Shown here: positions 14,042-24,538 of the stretch, piece by piece | Position numbering within the stretch: position 1 is the first letter of the stretch | Layout of the letters: every line of letters starts with the position of its first letter | Assembly: GCA_033239525.1 (NCBI GenBank) | Contig: BSYO01000002.1 | Coordinates: forward strand, 28,750,068 to 28,814,067 | From: Nepenthes gracilis | Taxonomy: Eukaryota > Streptophyta > Magnoliopsida > Caryophyllales > Nepenthaceae | Reading direction: 5' to 3' | Length of the DNA stretch: 64,000 bases | Position numbers and translations under genes: made by a program | The notes under the pieces: model-generated | What the model was told of the DNA's origin: nothing | What the model saw: the letters and a program-made list of their open reading frames with translations, nothing else | The model's database searches: none

Positions 14042-16255
14042 TTATATGTCACATCCCAATCAAAAAAATAAATAATACTTAATTAATAAATAATTTAAAT
14101 AATATTAAAGTTAGGTGAGGCACACCAAATTTAAAGATTAAAAAATAATATAATTATAAATTATAATGGATACATGACCTAATTGAACTAATTTTATCCG
14201 AATTCTAAATAAAATATATAACAACCTGCTCAAATAAAAAACTATCTATAAGAAAAAGCATCTAATACAAATCTAAAATTATAACAGTATTTTAGATTTT
14301 GGGTTGTTTTTATGATTTTAATATTTTGATATTAGTTATTATATTTTTTTCCCTATGTATTATTCAAAGTTAGTTTCGGGTATAATATTTAGGTACTGTG
14401 GTTTGATTATTATATTGTTTAAGGTTGATTTGTATGATCATATCTCGATATTTATTTTGGATTTTTAAATCTAATAAAATAAACAACAAAAATTTTAAGT
14501 CTTAATACTAAAAAATTTGATTTAAATTAATTATAACTTAAGGATTAATAAATTAGATTTTGGAATCCGCAATGTGATATCATGTATCACCTTTGAGCCA
14601 TCCAATCCATAATATTCGATATTATGGCTATCATAGTTGAATATTTCTCATTTTGGCTAGATCCAATTCATCGACTTTTTGATATTTTAGATACCTATTA
14701 TGAAATAATTTTAAGTGTTTAATTTCTTAAAATCATATAAATTATTTTTTTGTGACTTTTTTTAATACCATTTTGTTAAATCTTGGACACAAAAATATAA
14801 TAATTAATTAATAAATAATCTAAATAATAATTTATAAATAATAAAAAAAATTAAATGACCTCAAAGAGGGATTAGGCACACTAAATTCAAAACTTACAAA
14901 GCAAAATAATCATAAATCATAGTGGGTATAGAATATAACCGAATTAATTCTGTCTAATAACCAAATAAAATATATAATAATCTGTTCAAATCTAAAATCA
15001 TCTATGATAAAAAATATCTAACAAATATCAAAATTTATAATAATATTTTAAATTATACAAACCCCAAATAAAAAAAAACCAACAATCCTAATATAAGTCC
15101 CAAGTTATACAAATTACAATAATCAAATATACAATAAATCCAAATGCAAATTAAATACAAATTAAAGTATAAAATATAACTAAATAAATTCTTTAAGCAT
15201 CACTCACCCAAATCCTATAAGTGTCCAATACCTTATAATCTAAATGGATTAAAAAATATGACAAATTAAATGGCTAAATTTTAACAAATATCTATATATA
15301 TATAGAAAGGCGAGATAAATATATATTTATAAAACATAATGAAATGATAAAAATAGTAAAAATACATGTAAGGCATTTTGTCCAAAATCCAAACATAGAT
15401 TCTAAAAAATAAGATAGGCGCGGGGCCTTTATATCGGAATATTAAATAAAATTAAATTACAAATAGTCATTTAAATATATAAATATTAAATAATTTAAAA
15501 TGTTTGTGTAAAGCCTAAAGATATTTTAAAAGGATGGATTTAAAGTTGGATAAATTTGAGTATTTTGTTCATAACTAGTAAATATTCCAAAAGCAAAACA
15601 TTTCATAATATCTAATATAATGAATGTAAAAATTTTAAAAAATCAAATCATGTCAAAACTGAGAACTAAGAATCAAAAGATAAATTTTAATAAATTGTTA
15701 TACATATTTTCAGTAATTTTTAGCAGAAACACTATTATTTGGATATGTAGGCGGATTACCTTGTCACGTCTCAAATCTCGATCCCAAATTAAATTCTTAA
15801 TCAAAATATTATTACTTAACAAATTAATCATCTAATTAATTTTTAAACGAAAGGGTGTTCATATCCTGATTGAGCAATTAAATTGAGAGCGTATGCGCCA
15901 GGGTTGAGGCGTCCGGGAAGCGTCCCATGTAGAAGTGATAAAGAATATGAGCCGCTTAAGTGGAAGAAGAAGTCCTCCGTCCTCCTCGATACATCATATA
16001 ATAGAGTAGCGGTCGTTAACATACTATCCGCTAAAGAAAACCTCCCTCGTACAAAAAACTCTATAATTTTTTTCATAATTCATAATTTTACTCCTAAAAA
16101 AGTAACCTCCCTTAATTGGATGATGGATCAGGGTTTCTTTAATTTCATGTATATAGTAAATTTGGTCATAAAAATTATAAAGTATAACTCCCTCTTTGGA
16201 AGGATTGGTGATTATTTTGTTCCCACATGTTTGATATTTTTGAGCATGTGAAATC
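14042..16255. repeat. AT-rich LTR-like repeat (family R1), truncated copy plus long copy
   Basis: A partial copy at about 14042-14300 and a longer one at about 14781-16255 share the order 'ataattaattaataaataat', 'ggcacacc/t aaa', 'aatataa', 'ctatctataag' and 'atctaa'. The partial copy starts TGTCACATCCCAATC, a start typical of LTRs of some plant Ty3/gypsy elements. The long copy is matched closely by 16919-17711 plus 19042-19800. From about 15842 the long copy becomes a patchwork in which blocks matching the other copy alternate with unrelated GC-richer blocks. I see no protein signal. The family assignment is inference. Confidence 0.55.
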
Positions 16256-16918
16256 TTGCGGAGCAATGGGTGCCGCCTTTGATAGCGATTGTTTCCTTGT
16301 GTGGCGGGCCGAGATCCTCCCGACTTTGGAAAGTCTTGATGCCTTAGGCCTGCGCCGGAGCGAGACGCCCGGTTGCCATCGTAGGAGGATTCTTTCCATA
16401 TGCGCGGCAGCTGACCATGTTTGCCTCCTTCCTTTCGGCAGTGTACCCGTTGGAAAGTCTTGGCGAAGAAACGTGGAAGATATTTTGGAAAGGCGTAGTT
16501 GGCCCCGATGAGTGATGGGCCCAGGCGGAGTGGGCCCGTTACTATAGAAAAGTGTGTTTTGGGCTTAGTTGGAAGAACGCGAGCCCAACATGTCTGCGTT
16601 GACCGTCTCGAGTGTTGCCGCGCCCGTATTGAAGTTCTTTGGCGGAAGCTGGTGGGCTTTGGGCTTTATTATGCAAGCCCATTCTTTGTGTGAGTCTTCT
16701 TGAGGCCCCTTGAGAAAGGTGCTAACGGTCAACGCCGCGTTGACCGTCTGTGAGTTGAGTTGTCGAGGCAGTCAGCGCCCGAAGGCGTTGACACCGTCTT
16801 GGGCCTCCTTGTTTTGGGCCCGTCCCTTTAGTGGGCCGTAAGGCCAAGTAGTTGACCACCTTTGTGTGGCCTCTGTTGGCCTTCCTCGTAGTGGCCCGTT
16901 TTTAGTGTCATCACCATT
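16256..16918. repeat. GC-rich block between two R1 repeats, probably LTR-derived
   Basis: About 660 bases, distinctly GC-rich, lie between the end of one R1 copy and the start of the next. The block contains repeated 'gttgaccgtc' and 'gggcc' motifs. Similar 'ttgaccgt' and 'gggcc' wording occurs in solo-LTR-like blocks at 22020-22190 and 61200-61370, which suggests an LTR fragment. The 94- and 64-codon frames inside it show no domain. Confidence 0.4.
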
Positions 16919-17706
16919 TGTCTAATAACCAAATAAAATATATAATAATCTGTTCAAATCTAAAATCATCTGTGATAAAAAATATCTAACAAATATCAAA
17001 ATTTATAATAATATTTTAAATTACACAAACCCCAAATAAAAAAAAATCAACAATCCTAATATAAGTCCCAAATTATACAAATTACAATAATCAAATATAC
17101 AATAAATCCAAATACAAATTAAATACAAATTCAAGTATAAAATATAACTAAATCAATTCTTTAGGCATCACTCACCCAAATCCTATAAGTATCAAATACC
17201 TTATAATCTAAATGGATTAAAAAATATGACAAATTAAAAGGCTAAATTTTAACAAATATCTATATATATGCGTGTGTGTATGATAATAAATATATATTTA
17301 TAAAACATAATGAAAGGATAAAAAATAGTAAAATACATATAAAATTCATTTTGTCCAAAAACCAAACATAGAGTCTAAACATCGAATAACTAAATTTGAT
17401 TTTGTATATAAAATTTATAATTTATATACAAATATTAAATAAAATTAAATTGTAAATAGTCATTTAAATATATAAATATTAAATAATTTCAAATGTTTAA
17501 AAATCTAAAGTCTAAATTATAATATTTTAAAAGGTTGAAATATTTAAAGTTGTATAAATTTGAATATTATGTTCATAACTCGTAAATATTTCAAAAGTAA
17601 AATATTTTAAAATATCTAATATAATGCATGTAAAAATTTTAAAAAATCAAATTATGTCAAAACTGAGAACTAAGAATCAAAAGATCAATTTTAATAAATT
17701 ATTATA

Positions 17707-17711
17707 CATAC
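17707..17711. repeat. Target-site duplication CATAC, left copy
   Basis: CATAC lies directly before the TG start of the solo LTR and is repeated exactly at 19037-19041. The uninterrupted R1 copy has a single 'acatat' at the matching site. Confidence 0.9.
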
Positions 17712-18504
17712 TGTTGCGTCTCGGTTTCTGGGGGTCCGTAGCAACACAAGTGTTCAAGGTTTAGAGTTGGAGAGAGAGAGAGATTGAGACTGAATTTTTA
17801 CGTGGAAAACCTCCCCTTAAATGAGGAGGAAAAACCACGAGGCCCTGAACTTTTGGAAATGCTTCACTATGTATGTGATTTGTACAAAGTACAAGCTTTT
17901 GGGGATTTTTTTCCTTTCTTTCACTCGCTGGCCTTTCTCTTTTGGGGCTCTTCTTTTTTGGAGTTGTTCTGTCTTTCTTGGTTCTCTTTTATTGGAGGGG
18001 AGGGAAGAATCCGCCCCCGAAAGGTCCTCTTTAAATGAGAGCCCATTTTATGTATTTATAGAGAAATCTAGTTTATTGGAAATGTCCATTGTGGTTTGTT
18101 GGTGCCTATAGGGAGGTGACCACCTATTCTACTGAGCATGGCCACAAATGAATGTCGAGAGGCGCTTGGCGTGTGCAAAAGCTTTTGCAAAGCGCCTTTA
18201 ATGGCCATACAGACGTCGGAGGCGTCGGCTGTGGCCTTGACCACTGAGATGACAAGGCGTGCTTTGGGGCGCCCACTTTGCTGCGGCGGTGGCGTGATCG
18301 AGGGGTTGCATGTTCCTTGGAAAGCTATAAAAGTGGCATTCTCGAATATCAGGGAGAGTCCTCGTCCTTTATTGACCTTTTTAGTCTTTGGATGAGTCTG
18401 CGGACTAAATGTCGTATCGCGCTTGTTCTCGGACGGAATAAAAATGTCCTCGGGCTGCGTGCACCTTATGAGGTCTCGGACAAACTGACAGCTTGGACTT
18501 CTCG

Positions 18505-18975
18505 TGTAGGGTCCCACATCGGATGGGGAGGTGAACGAAGCATGCCTTATTATAAGGGTGTGGATACCTTCTCATTGAGGACGCGTTTTGGGGGCGGTGG
18601 ATTAAATGCTCCGCGAAACAAAAGCCGTGCGTCTTTGCGTGTTGGCACGGGGCGCGTAGGTTCCCGGCCAGGCGGACAATATCCTCATGCGGATGCGCGG
18701 GGATGTTACGAGATGGTATCGAGCTAGGGATCGGTCCGGTGTGGCGACGAGGCCTGGGTCCCCCGAGGGTGGGTATGAGTCCCACGTCGGATGGGGAGGT
18801 GAACGAAGTATGCCTTATTATAAGGGTGTGGATACCTTCGCCGAGGACGCGTTTTGGGGCGGTGGATTCAAATCCGGGGAATAAAACCGTGCGGGGCTGC
18901 GTGTTGGCACGAGGCGCCGTAAGTTCCCGGCCTAGAGCGGACAATATCCTCATGCGGATGCGTCGGGACGTTACA
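18505..18975 (+). mobile_element. TRIM (miniature LTR retrotransposon) nested in the solo LTR
   Basis: Two direct repeats of about 200 bases lie at 18505-18711 and about 18774-18975. Both contain 'tcccac.tcggatggggaggtg', the phrase 'taagggtgtggataccttc' and 'ggacaatatcctcatgcgg', and both end in GTTAC. Between them, only about 60 bases hold TGGTATCGAGC at about 18714, close to the initiator-methionine tRNA primer site TGGTATCAGAGC, and a purine-rich CGAGGGTGGG right before the second repeat. TCTCG flanks both ends (18500-18504 and 18976-18980). LTR, PBS, polypurine tract, LTR and target duplication with no coding space define a TRIM. The sequence type (tcccacatcgga...) is a familiar plant TRIM/SMART-like LTR. 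Confidence 0.88.
18714..18725 (+). other. Primer-binding-site-like sequence of the TRIM
   Basis: TGGTATCGAGCT, directly after the first terminal repeat, resembles the initiator-Met tRNA primer site used by many plant LTR elements. It supports reading the two 200-base repeats as LTRs. Confidence 0.75.
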
Positions 18976-19036
18976 TCTCGGGTGTCACTCGTCCCCTTAC
19001 CCATTCTTTTAGGGACCCGGGTATTGGAACCTAACA

Positions 19037-19041
19037 CATAC
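19037..19041. repeat. Target-site duplication CATAC, right copy
   Basis: Exact partner of 17707-17711, after the CA end of the solo LTR. Confidence 0.9.
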
Positions 19042-19800
19042 TTTTAGTAATTTTTAGCAAAAATACTATTATTTGGATACGTAGGCGAATCGTCTTGTTA
19101 TGTCTCAAATCCCGATCCCAAATTAAATTCTTAATCAAAATATTATTACTTAACAAATTAATTATCTAATCAATTTTTAAACATAAATTCTACGTTGATA
19201 TCCTGACTGATCGCAATTAAATTATCATAATTTTATACACAAGACCCAAATTAAGTGCCATGTTACATATGCCTCCTACACTGATCCAATCGTGACGTCG
19301 AACTCTATGTAAGAAGTAATGTTTGCTCAATATGAGCCGTTTATATATTACCCTATAAATATGGTTAAATATCACTTTTTACTCCTAGATGATAGGTTTT
19401 AATATCGATATACTACTATAATATCATAAAGTATGCCATAATATACTATCCGCTAAATTATAACCATAGTTTAGTAAAATTTCGTAGAAAAACTCTATAA
19501 TTTTTTTCATGATTCATAATTTTTTCACTCCTAAAAAAAGTGAGTATTTTTTAATTTAATTATAAAGTTTTTCATCAATTATTCTTTAATTTCATGTATA
19601 ATATTCTATAGAATTTGGTCATAATAAATTATAAGGTATGAAATGTTAAATTAACCAATTAATGATGTAAATTTAGCAAGTATGTACAATTTAATATGTG
19701 TGCAGAATTTTATAAAAATTTTAGAACCCGTTGGTTCAATTTTATGTATTATTTCATTAATGTAACCCATATATTTAATATTTTCGAGCATGTGAAATCT

Positions 19801-20430
19801 TATATATAAATTTAAGGTATGTAAGAATTAAAACTCAACAATATGACGGTAAAATCAGCAACATATAGAATTCAGCTTAAAAACATACATACAGGGTAAT
19901 TTATATAGGTTTTAGAACATAGACTAGTATTTTCTAAACATACAGAAATGTTATTCACGAAATTAAACATGCAGGAATAATAAACTAAAAATTTAGACCA
20001 TGCATAAAGTTGATTTGCAGTATTTAGAATATATATACATTATATTTAAATTTAGGCACGAGTTTTCATAAAATATTACTAAAATATCATAGAAAATTTA
20101 CATGTATGTTCAATACAAACATATTAATTTCAAAATTATAAATTAGATCAGTATTAAAACAAGAATGTTCAGGGAATTTGACAAAGAATAGTAACATATT
20201 AATTTCAAAATTATAAATTAGATCAGTATTAAAACAAGAATGTTCAGGGGATTTGACAAAGAATAGTAACAGTAAAATGAGGAGTTTAGAGTGCACTTGT
20301 ATTTACTTCAATTTATAAAAAATCCTACTAGAATAAACTCAAATTCAAGTTCCTTAGCTTCTCTTCTCTTCATCTTTCTTCTTATCGACTGCTTCTCTCT
20401 ATAACCTCAAAAAACTCTGAAAAAAGACAG
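19801..20430. other. AT-rich spacer with a 75-bp tandem duplication
   Basis: No gene is supported. At 20118-20192 and 20193-20267 a 75-base unit (starting aacatattaattt) is repeated head to tail with about one mismatch, which points to a recent slippage or duplication event. Because 75 is divisible by three, a minus-strand frame of 69 codons shows a 25-residue duplication, but nothing else supports coding. A CT-rich tract follows at about 20355-20405. Confidence 0.6.
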
Positions 20431-21995
20431 GAAATGGCTTAGGTGAATATTTATATAATAGTAAGCTCAAGTGCCAAATTAGGCACATGTTGGGCACTGA
20501 GCTATTAGTTCATTGCACTCGAGCGCGGTTTGGGTGTGTCTCAAACACGAACACTCTGCTAATCGAGTGCTTGTGTGTCGATTAGGCGTCCCTCAAGCAC
20601 TGACCTTACGAGTTTTGGCACTCAAATGCTTCTCAGGCACCCTTCATCTGATATGATTCAATCAAATGTTGATTCTTAAATTTATTTTTTTACACAATTT
20701 AATCATAATTTTAATTATATTAGTTAATTACTCAAAATTATTATAAATTAAAACTTGGGCCTTACACGTTTACTGCTACACCATGTAGATGAAATTAAAT
20801 ATTATTTTTTGTCACTCGTGAGAATATGTACAATTTTCAAATGCGCCTAATATGTATTAAGATATTTGAATATATAATTTTATCAATTTATTATAATTGT
20901 TCACAATAGAATACAAAATAATGAACTTTATACCTAATCATAAATTTTTTCTTCTATGTAGAAATGGTACAAATCTAAAATTTTTTACCATATAAAAAAT
21001 ACAAATACAAAATTATTCATAATATGAAAAAATATAGACATATATCAAAATAAAATAGAGTTAAGACTGGATACTTATATAAACTATTACATATAAGATT
21101 AAATGTATAAATTTATGAATTTTATTCACAAATATTTTTGCATATAAAAATATTATCTTAAAATATTCACTTAATATGTGAAATTGAATAAAATTTTTAA
21201 ATTTTTGATAAAATCTAATAAATTTTAATATGTTTGATAAAAAATATATGCATGCAATAATAATCAAAACGGGATACAAAATTATGATATATGTGCATAA
21301 TAAAATGAAAAAAGTAAATAAAAATTAAAAAAAAATTTAAAATATATCAAAAATCATATTTATAAATATTTATTTTAAACATTTGATCTAATGGATCTGA
21401 CTCATAAAAATTATAAAATATTATTTCTGCTCTTTTTTTTTTTCTTATTCTCCTCATCCTGTTCCCTCTATCTTCTATCATATTTTATTGGAAAACGATG
21501 AAATTTGAAGAATTCTAAATATATTAAAAATTATGCTTGAAATTATTTGTCTTAAATACCTGATGTAATAAATCTAACTCATAAATGTTTTAAAATCTTA
21601 AATGTTTTAAAATCTTATTCCTCATCTATTTCCTCCTTGTCCTCCTATTCCTCCTCTTCTTCTTCGTCATCTTCTTATTTTCTTTCTCTTGCTTCAATCC
21701 ACTTTCCCTGCAAAAATTATGGAAACAATGCGTCTAGGTCTTTCTATACACAATTTTGCACAAATACTAGGTAGGCGTGCATTAGATGCCACTTTACTAT
21801 ACAGGTGCATACAAGTGCTGCATCAAACATACATTAATCGCAAACATTTTGCTTTAAATACGTACGCATCAGACTTTCAACTTCTGCCTCAAAAATGCAT
21901 AAATATGAAGATAGGTGTTCATCAGGTGTCGAGCCTAGTTTTGAATAATCTAATTTTTTCTTAAATTTTTATTATATAATTTTCTATTAAATTTT
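20430..21995. repeat. Direct duplication, copy A (family X, about 1.57 kb)
   Basis: From 'ggtgaatatttatataatag' at the left to 'aaatttttattatataatt' at the right, this block is repeated at 22200-23751 with an offset of about 1.76 kb, and by eye the copies are mostly identical. It contains a GC-richer part with several '.ggca.' and 'tcaag.gc' motifs at 20460-20650, a long AT-rich middle, a CT-rich tract near 21430-21480 and another near 21620-21690. A diverged inverted third copy of the right four fifths lies at about 43195-45370. A 91-codon plus-strand frame (21689-21964) has a 100-codon counterpart in copy B, but no domain is visible. Confidence 0.8.
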
Positions 21996-22195
21996 ATGGG
22001 TATACCAAAAATGGGTTGTACTCAGAAAGTCAACAAAGGCCCAAAACGACGGTCAAGCGTAGCAGGCCCGAAAAACAGGCCCAAAGTTAGAAAGATCGGG
22101 GCCAGTGACGTTGGCGTTAACAGCCTGACGGCTCTCAAACAGGATAGTCAACTCAAGCGTTAACCTACTTCTCTCTATAGCCTTGGGCTAAAAAA
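21996..22195. repeat. Spacer between the X copies, LTR-like fragment
   Basis: About 165 bases from 22020 are GC-richer, with 'ggccca' repeats, 'ggtcaagcg' and 'gttaac' motifs. They resemble, on one or the other strand, parts of the blocks at 16700-16900 and 61200-61370. This is probably a fragment of a solo LTR separating the two X copies. Confidence 0.4.
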
Positions 22196-22199
22196 TTAC

Positions 22200-23751
22200 T
22201 AGAGAAAATAGCTTTGGTGAATATTTATATAATAGTGCGCTCAAGTGCAGAATTAGGCACACGTTGGCACTGAGCTATTAGTTCATTGCACTCGAGCGCG
22301 GCTCGGGTGTGTCCTGAGCACGAACACTTTGCTAATCGATTGCTTGTGTGTCGATTAGGCATCCCTCAAGCGCTGACCTTACAAGTTTTGGCGCTCAGGT
22401 GCTTATTAGGCACCCTTCTTCTGATATGATTCGATTGAATTTTGATTCTTAAATTTATTTTTTTTACATCATTTAATCATAATTTTAATTATATTAGTTA
22501 ATTACTTAAAATTATCATAAATTAAAACTTGGGCCTTACACGTCCACTGCTACACCATGTAGATGAAATAAAATATTACATTTTGTCACTCGTGAGAATA
22601 TGTACAATTTTTAAATGTGCCTGATATATATTAGGATGTTTGAATATATAATTTTATCAATTTGTCATAATTGTTCACAATAAAATACAAAATGATGGAC
22701 TTTATACCTAATCAGAAGTTTTTTTCTTTATGTAGAAATGGTACAAATTTAAATTTTTTTACCATGTAAAAAATACAAATACAAAATTATTCATAATATA
22801 AAAAAAATATAGATATATATCAAAATAAAATAGAGTTAAGAATGGACACTTATATAAACTATTACATATAAGATTAAATGCATAAATTTATGACTTTTAT
22901 TTACAAATATTTTTGCATATAAAAATATTATCTTAAAATATTCACTTAGTATATGAAATTGAATAAAATTTTTAAACTTTTGGTAAAATCTAATAAATTT
23001 TAATATGTTTAATAAAAAATATATGCATGCAATAATAATCAAAACGGAATACAAAATGGTGATATATATATATAATAAAATGAAAAACATAAATAAAAAT
23101 TAAAGAATTTTAAAATATATAAAAAATCATGTTTATAAATATTTATTTTAAATATTTGATCTAACAGATCTGACTCATAAAAATTTTAAAATATTATTTC
23201 TACCATTTTTTTTCTTCTTATTCTCCTCCTCCTCTTCCCTCTCTCTTCTATCATTTTTTATTGGAAAACAATGGAAATTAAAGAATTCTGAATATATTAA
23301 AAATTATGCTTAAAATTACCTGTCTTAAATATCTGATATAATAAATCTAACTTATAAAGATTTTAAAATATTATTCCTCATCTATTTCCTCCTCGTCCTC
23401 CTATTCCTCTTCTTATTCTTCATCATCTTCTTCTTTTCTTTCTCTTGCTTCAATCCCTTTTCCCTGCAGAAATTATGGAAACAATGCGTCTAGGTATTTC
23501 TATACAGAATTTTGCACAAATACTAGGTAGGCATGTATTATATGCCATTTTACTATACAGGCGCATACAAGTGCCATATCAGGCATATATTAATCGCAAA
23601 TATTCTGCTTTAAATACGTACGCATTAGACTTTCAATTTCTGCCTCAAACATGCATGAATATGAAGATAGGTGTTTATCAGGTGTCGAGTCTAATTTTGA
23701 GTAATCTAATTTTTTTTTTAAATTTTTATTATATAATTATTTATTAAATTA
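22200..23751. repeat. Direct duplication, copy B (family X)
   Basis: Second copy of the block at 20430-21995, in the same orientation. Shared landmarks are the 'aattaggcaca..gttgg' segment, the 'cttgggccttacacgt' segment, 'caataataatcaaaacgg', the CT-rich tracts and the terminal ORF segment with 'caatgcgtctaggt'. Differences are mainly single-base changes and small indels. Confidence 0.8.
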
Positions 23752-24231
23752 ATTTAAAATTATATTAATAATGTCATAAATTATAAATAAAAATTAAACA
23801 TTACAATACACGATTTAAATTTGTGATTACCAGATTAAACAGTTATAACTTATTCCCTTCTATATGGATGGGTATGATATTGCTTAATATTGATAAGAGT
23901 TTTTAATCATTGATATAAATTGGAAGGCATAAGCCTATTACTTTTTATATTTTCAACTTAAAGCAAATTTATTATTATCTTTGATACGAGGTGTTAAGCC
24001 CTCTTTATCGTTGGGGTAATTTTATTTTGGAGAATAATTAAATTTTTTTTGAATATTTTTAAAATTTGAAAATTCCCTATGTATTATTTTGATAAATTTT
24101 AAAATATTGATAATGTATACACTTATTAATTTGAAGCAATATATTGCTATAAAATTATCTTAAACTGAATTTTTTAAAAGAATTTATATTTTCGGAAATT
24201 GTAAAATAAGGCATTGGTTTTTCGGGAATAG
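23752..24231. promoter_or_regulatory. Upstream region of the TORTIFOLIA1-like gene
   Basis: AT-rich until about 24200, then G-rich ('gggagggaggggggagg') just before the long 5' leader of the next gene. I cannot point to a specific TATA box. It is presumably the promoter by position. Confidence 0.35.
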
Positions 24232-24507
24232 TTGGGAGGGAGGGGGGAGGAGACCATTTATTCAAACAAAATACAGAAATACGAAAACGGCGTCGTTGCC
24301 GTTGCTTTCGGCGTTCATGGTGATGATCCTCTTGTCGATATCAGTCCACATGACCAACTGACAAAGCAGTTTAAAATGCCCCCTCAAACTAGAACTACTC
24401 GCGCAAAAGCAAAAGCTAAACAATCAACTCATCGGCCGCTGCCAATGGTGCCGCAAGGTACGGCGGAGGTGCCGCCGCCGGCGCCGTCCTCATCATCACC
24501 CCCGTGA
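24232..24507 (+). other. Upstream ORF of 91 codons in the probable 5' leader
   Basis: An ATG-initiated frame ends 31 bases before the start codon of the TORTIFOLIA1-like gene and lies in a different frame. Its second half is rich in Lys/Ala/Arg then Pro/Ser (for example MPPQTRTTRAKAKAK). The region is GC-rich like the coding exon that follows. It could be a translated upstream ORF, part of an alternative first exon, or chance. I do not recognise a protein family. Confidence 0.3.
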
Positions 24508-24538
24508 TTTCCATCTCCACCGCACAATTCTCTCGTCA

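Larger units (their letters stand above)
17712..19036 (+). mobile_element. Solo LTR (family S, copy 1) with perfect target duplication
   Basis: The element begins TGTTGCGTCTCGG and ends CCTAACA. It is flanked by the direct repeat CATAC and sits inside an R1 repeat whose other copy lacks it. It has no internal gag or pol, so it is a solo LTR left by LTR-LTR recombination. A second member lies at 43278-44437. The two share the start TGTTGCG, the block 'tttttacgtggaaa.cctcc.cttaaatgaggagg' near the start, and the end 'tattgg.acc.aaca'. Part of this copy (18505-18980) is a TRIM insertion with its target duplication. Without that, the LTR is about 850 bases. The long minus-strand frame of 210 codons here is a by-product of the GC-rich repeat. 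Confidence 0.85.
16919..19800. repeat. Second long R1 repeat copy, split by a nested solo LTR
   Basis: 16919-17711 repeats 14954-15710 with few differences. After the insertion at 17712-19036, the match resumes at 19042 (equivalent to about 15713 in the first copy) and continues past 19190 with growing divergence. The uninterrupted first copy therefore serves as an empty-site reference for the insertion. No coding sequence is seen. Confidence 0.75.

Noticed and set aside
18278..18727. 149-codon plus-strand frame
   Set aside because: It crosses the junction between solo LTR and TRIM, so it cannot be an old gene, and no domain is seen.
18405..19037. 210-codon minus-strand open frame
   Set aside because: It lies wholly across the solo LTR and nested TRIM. 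The same peptide pattern repeats because the two TRIM LTRs repeat, and GC-rich repeats have few stops. No domain is visible.
21689..21964. 91-codon frame in X copy A as a gene
   Set aside because: Its counterpart in copy B differs in length, no domain is seen and the region is repetitive. It is kept only as part of the duplication finding.
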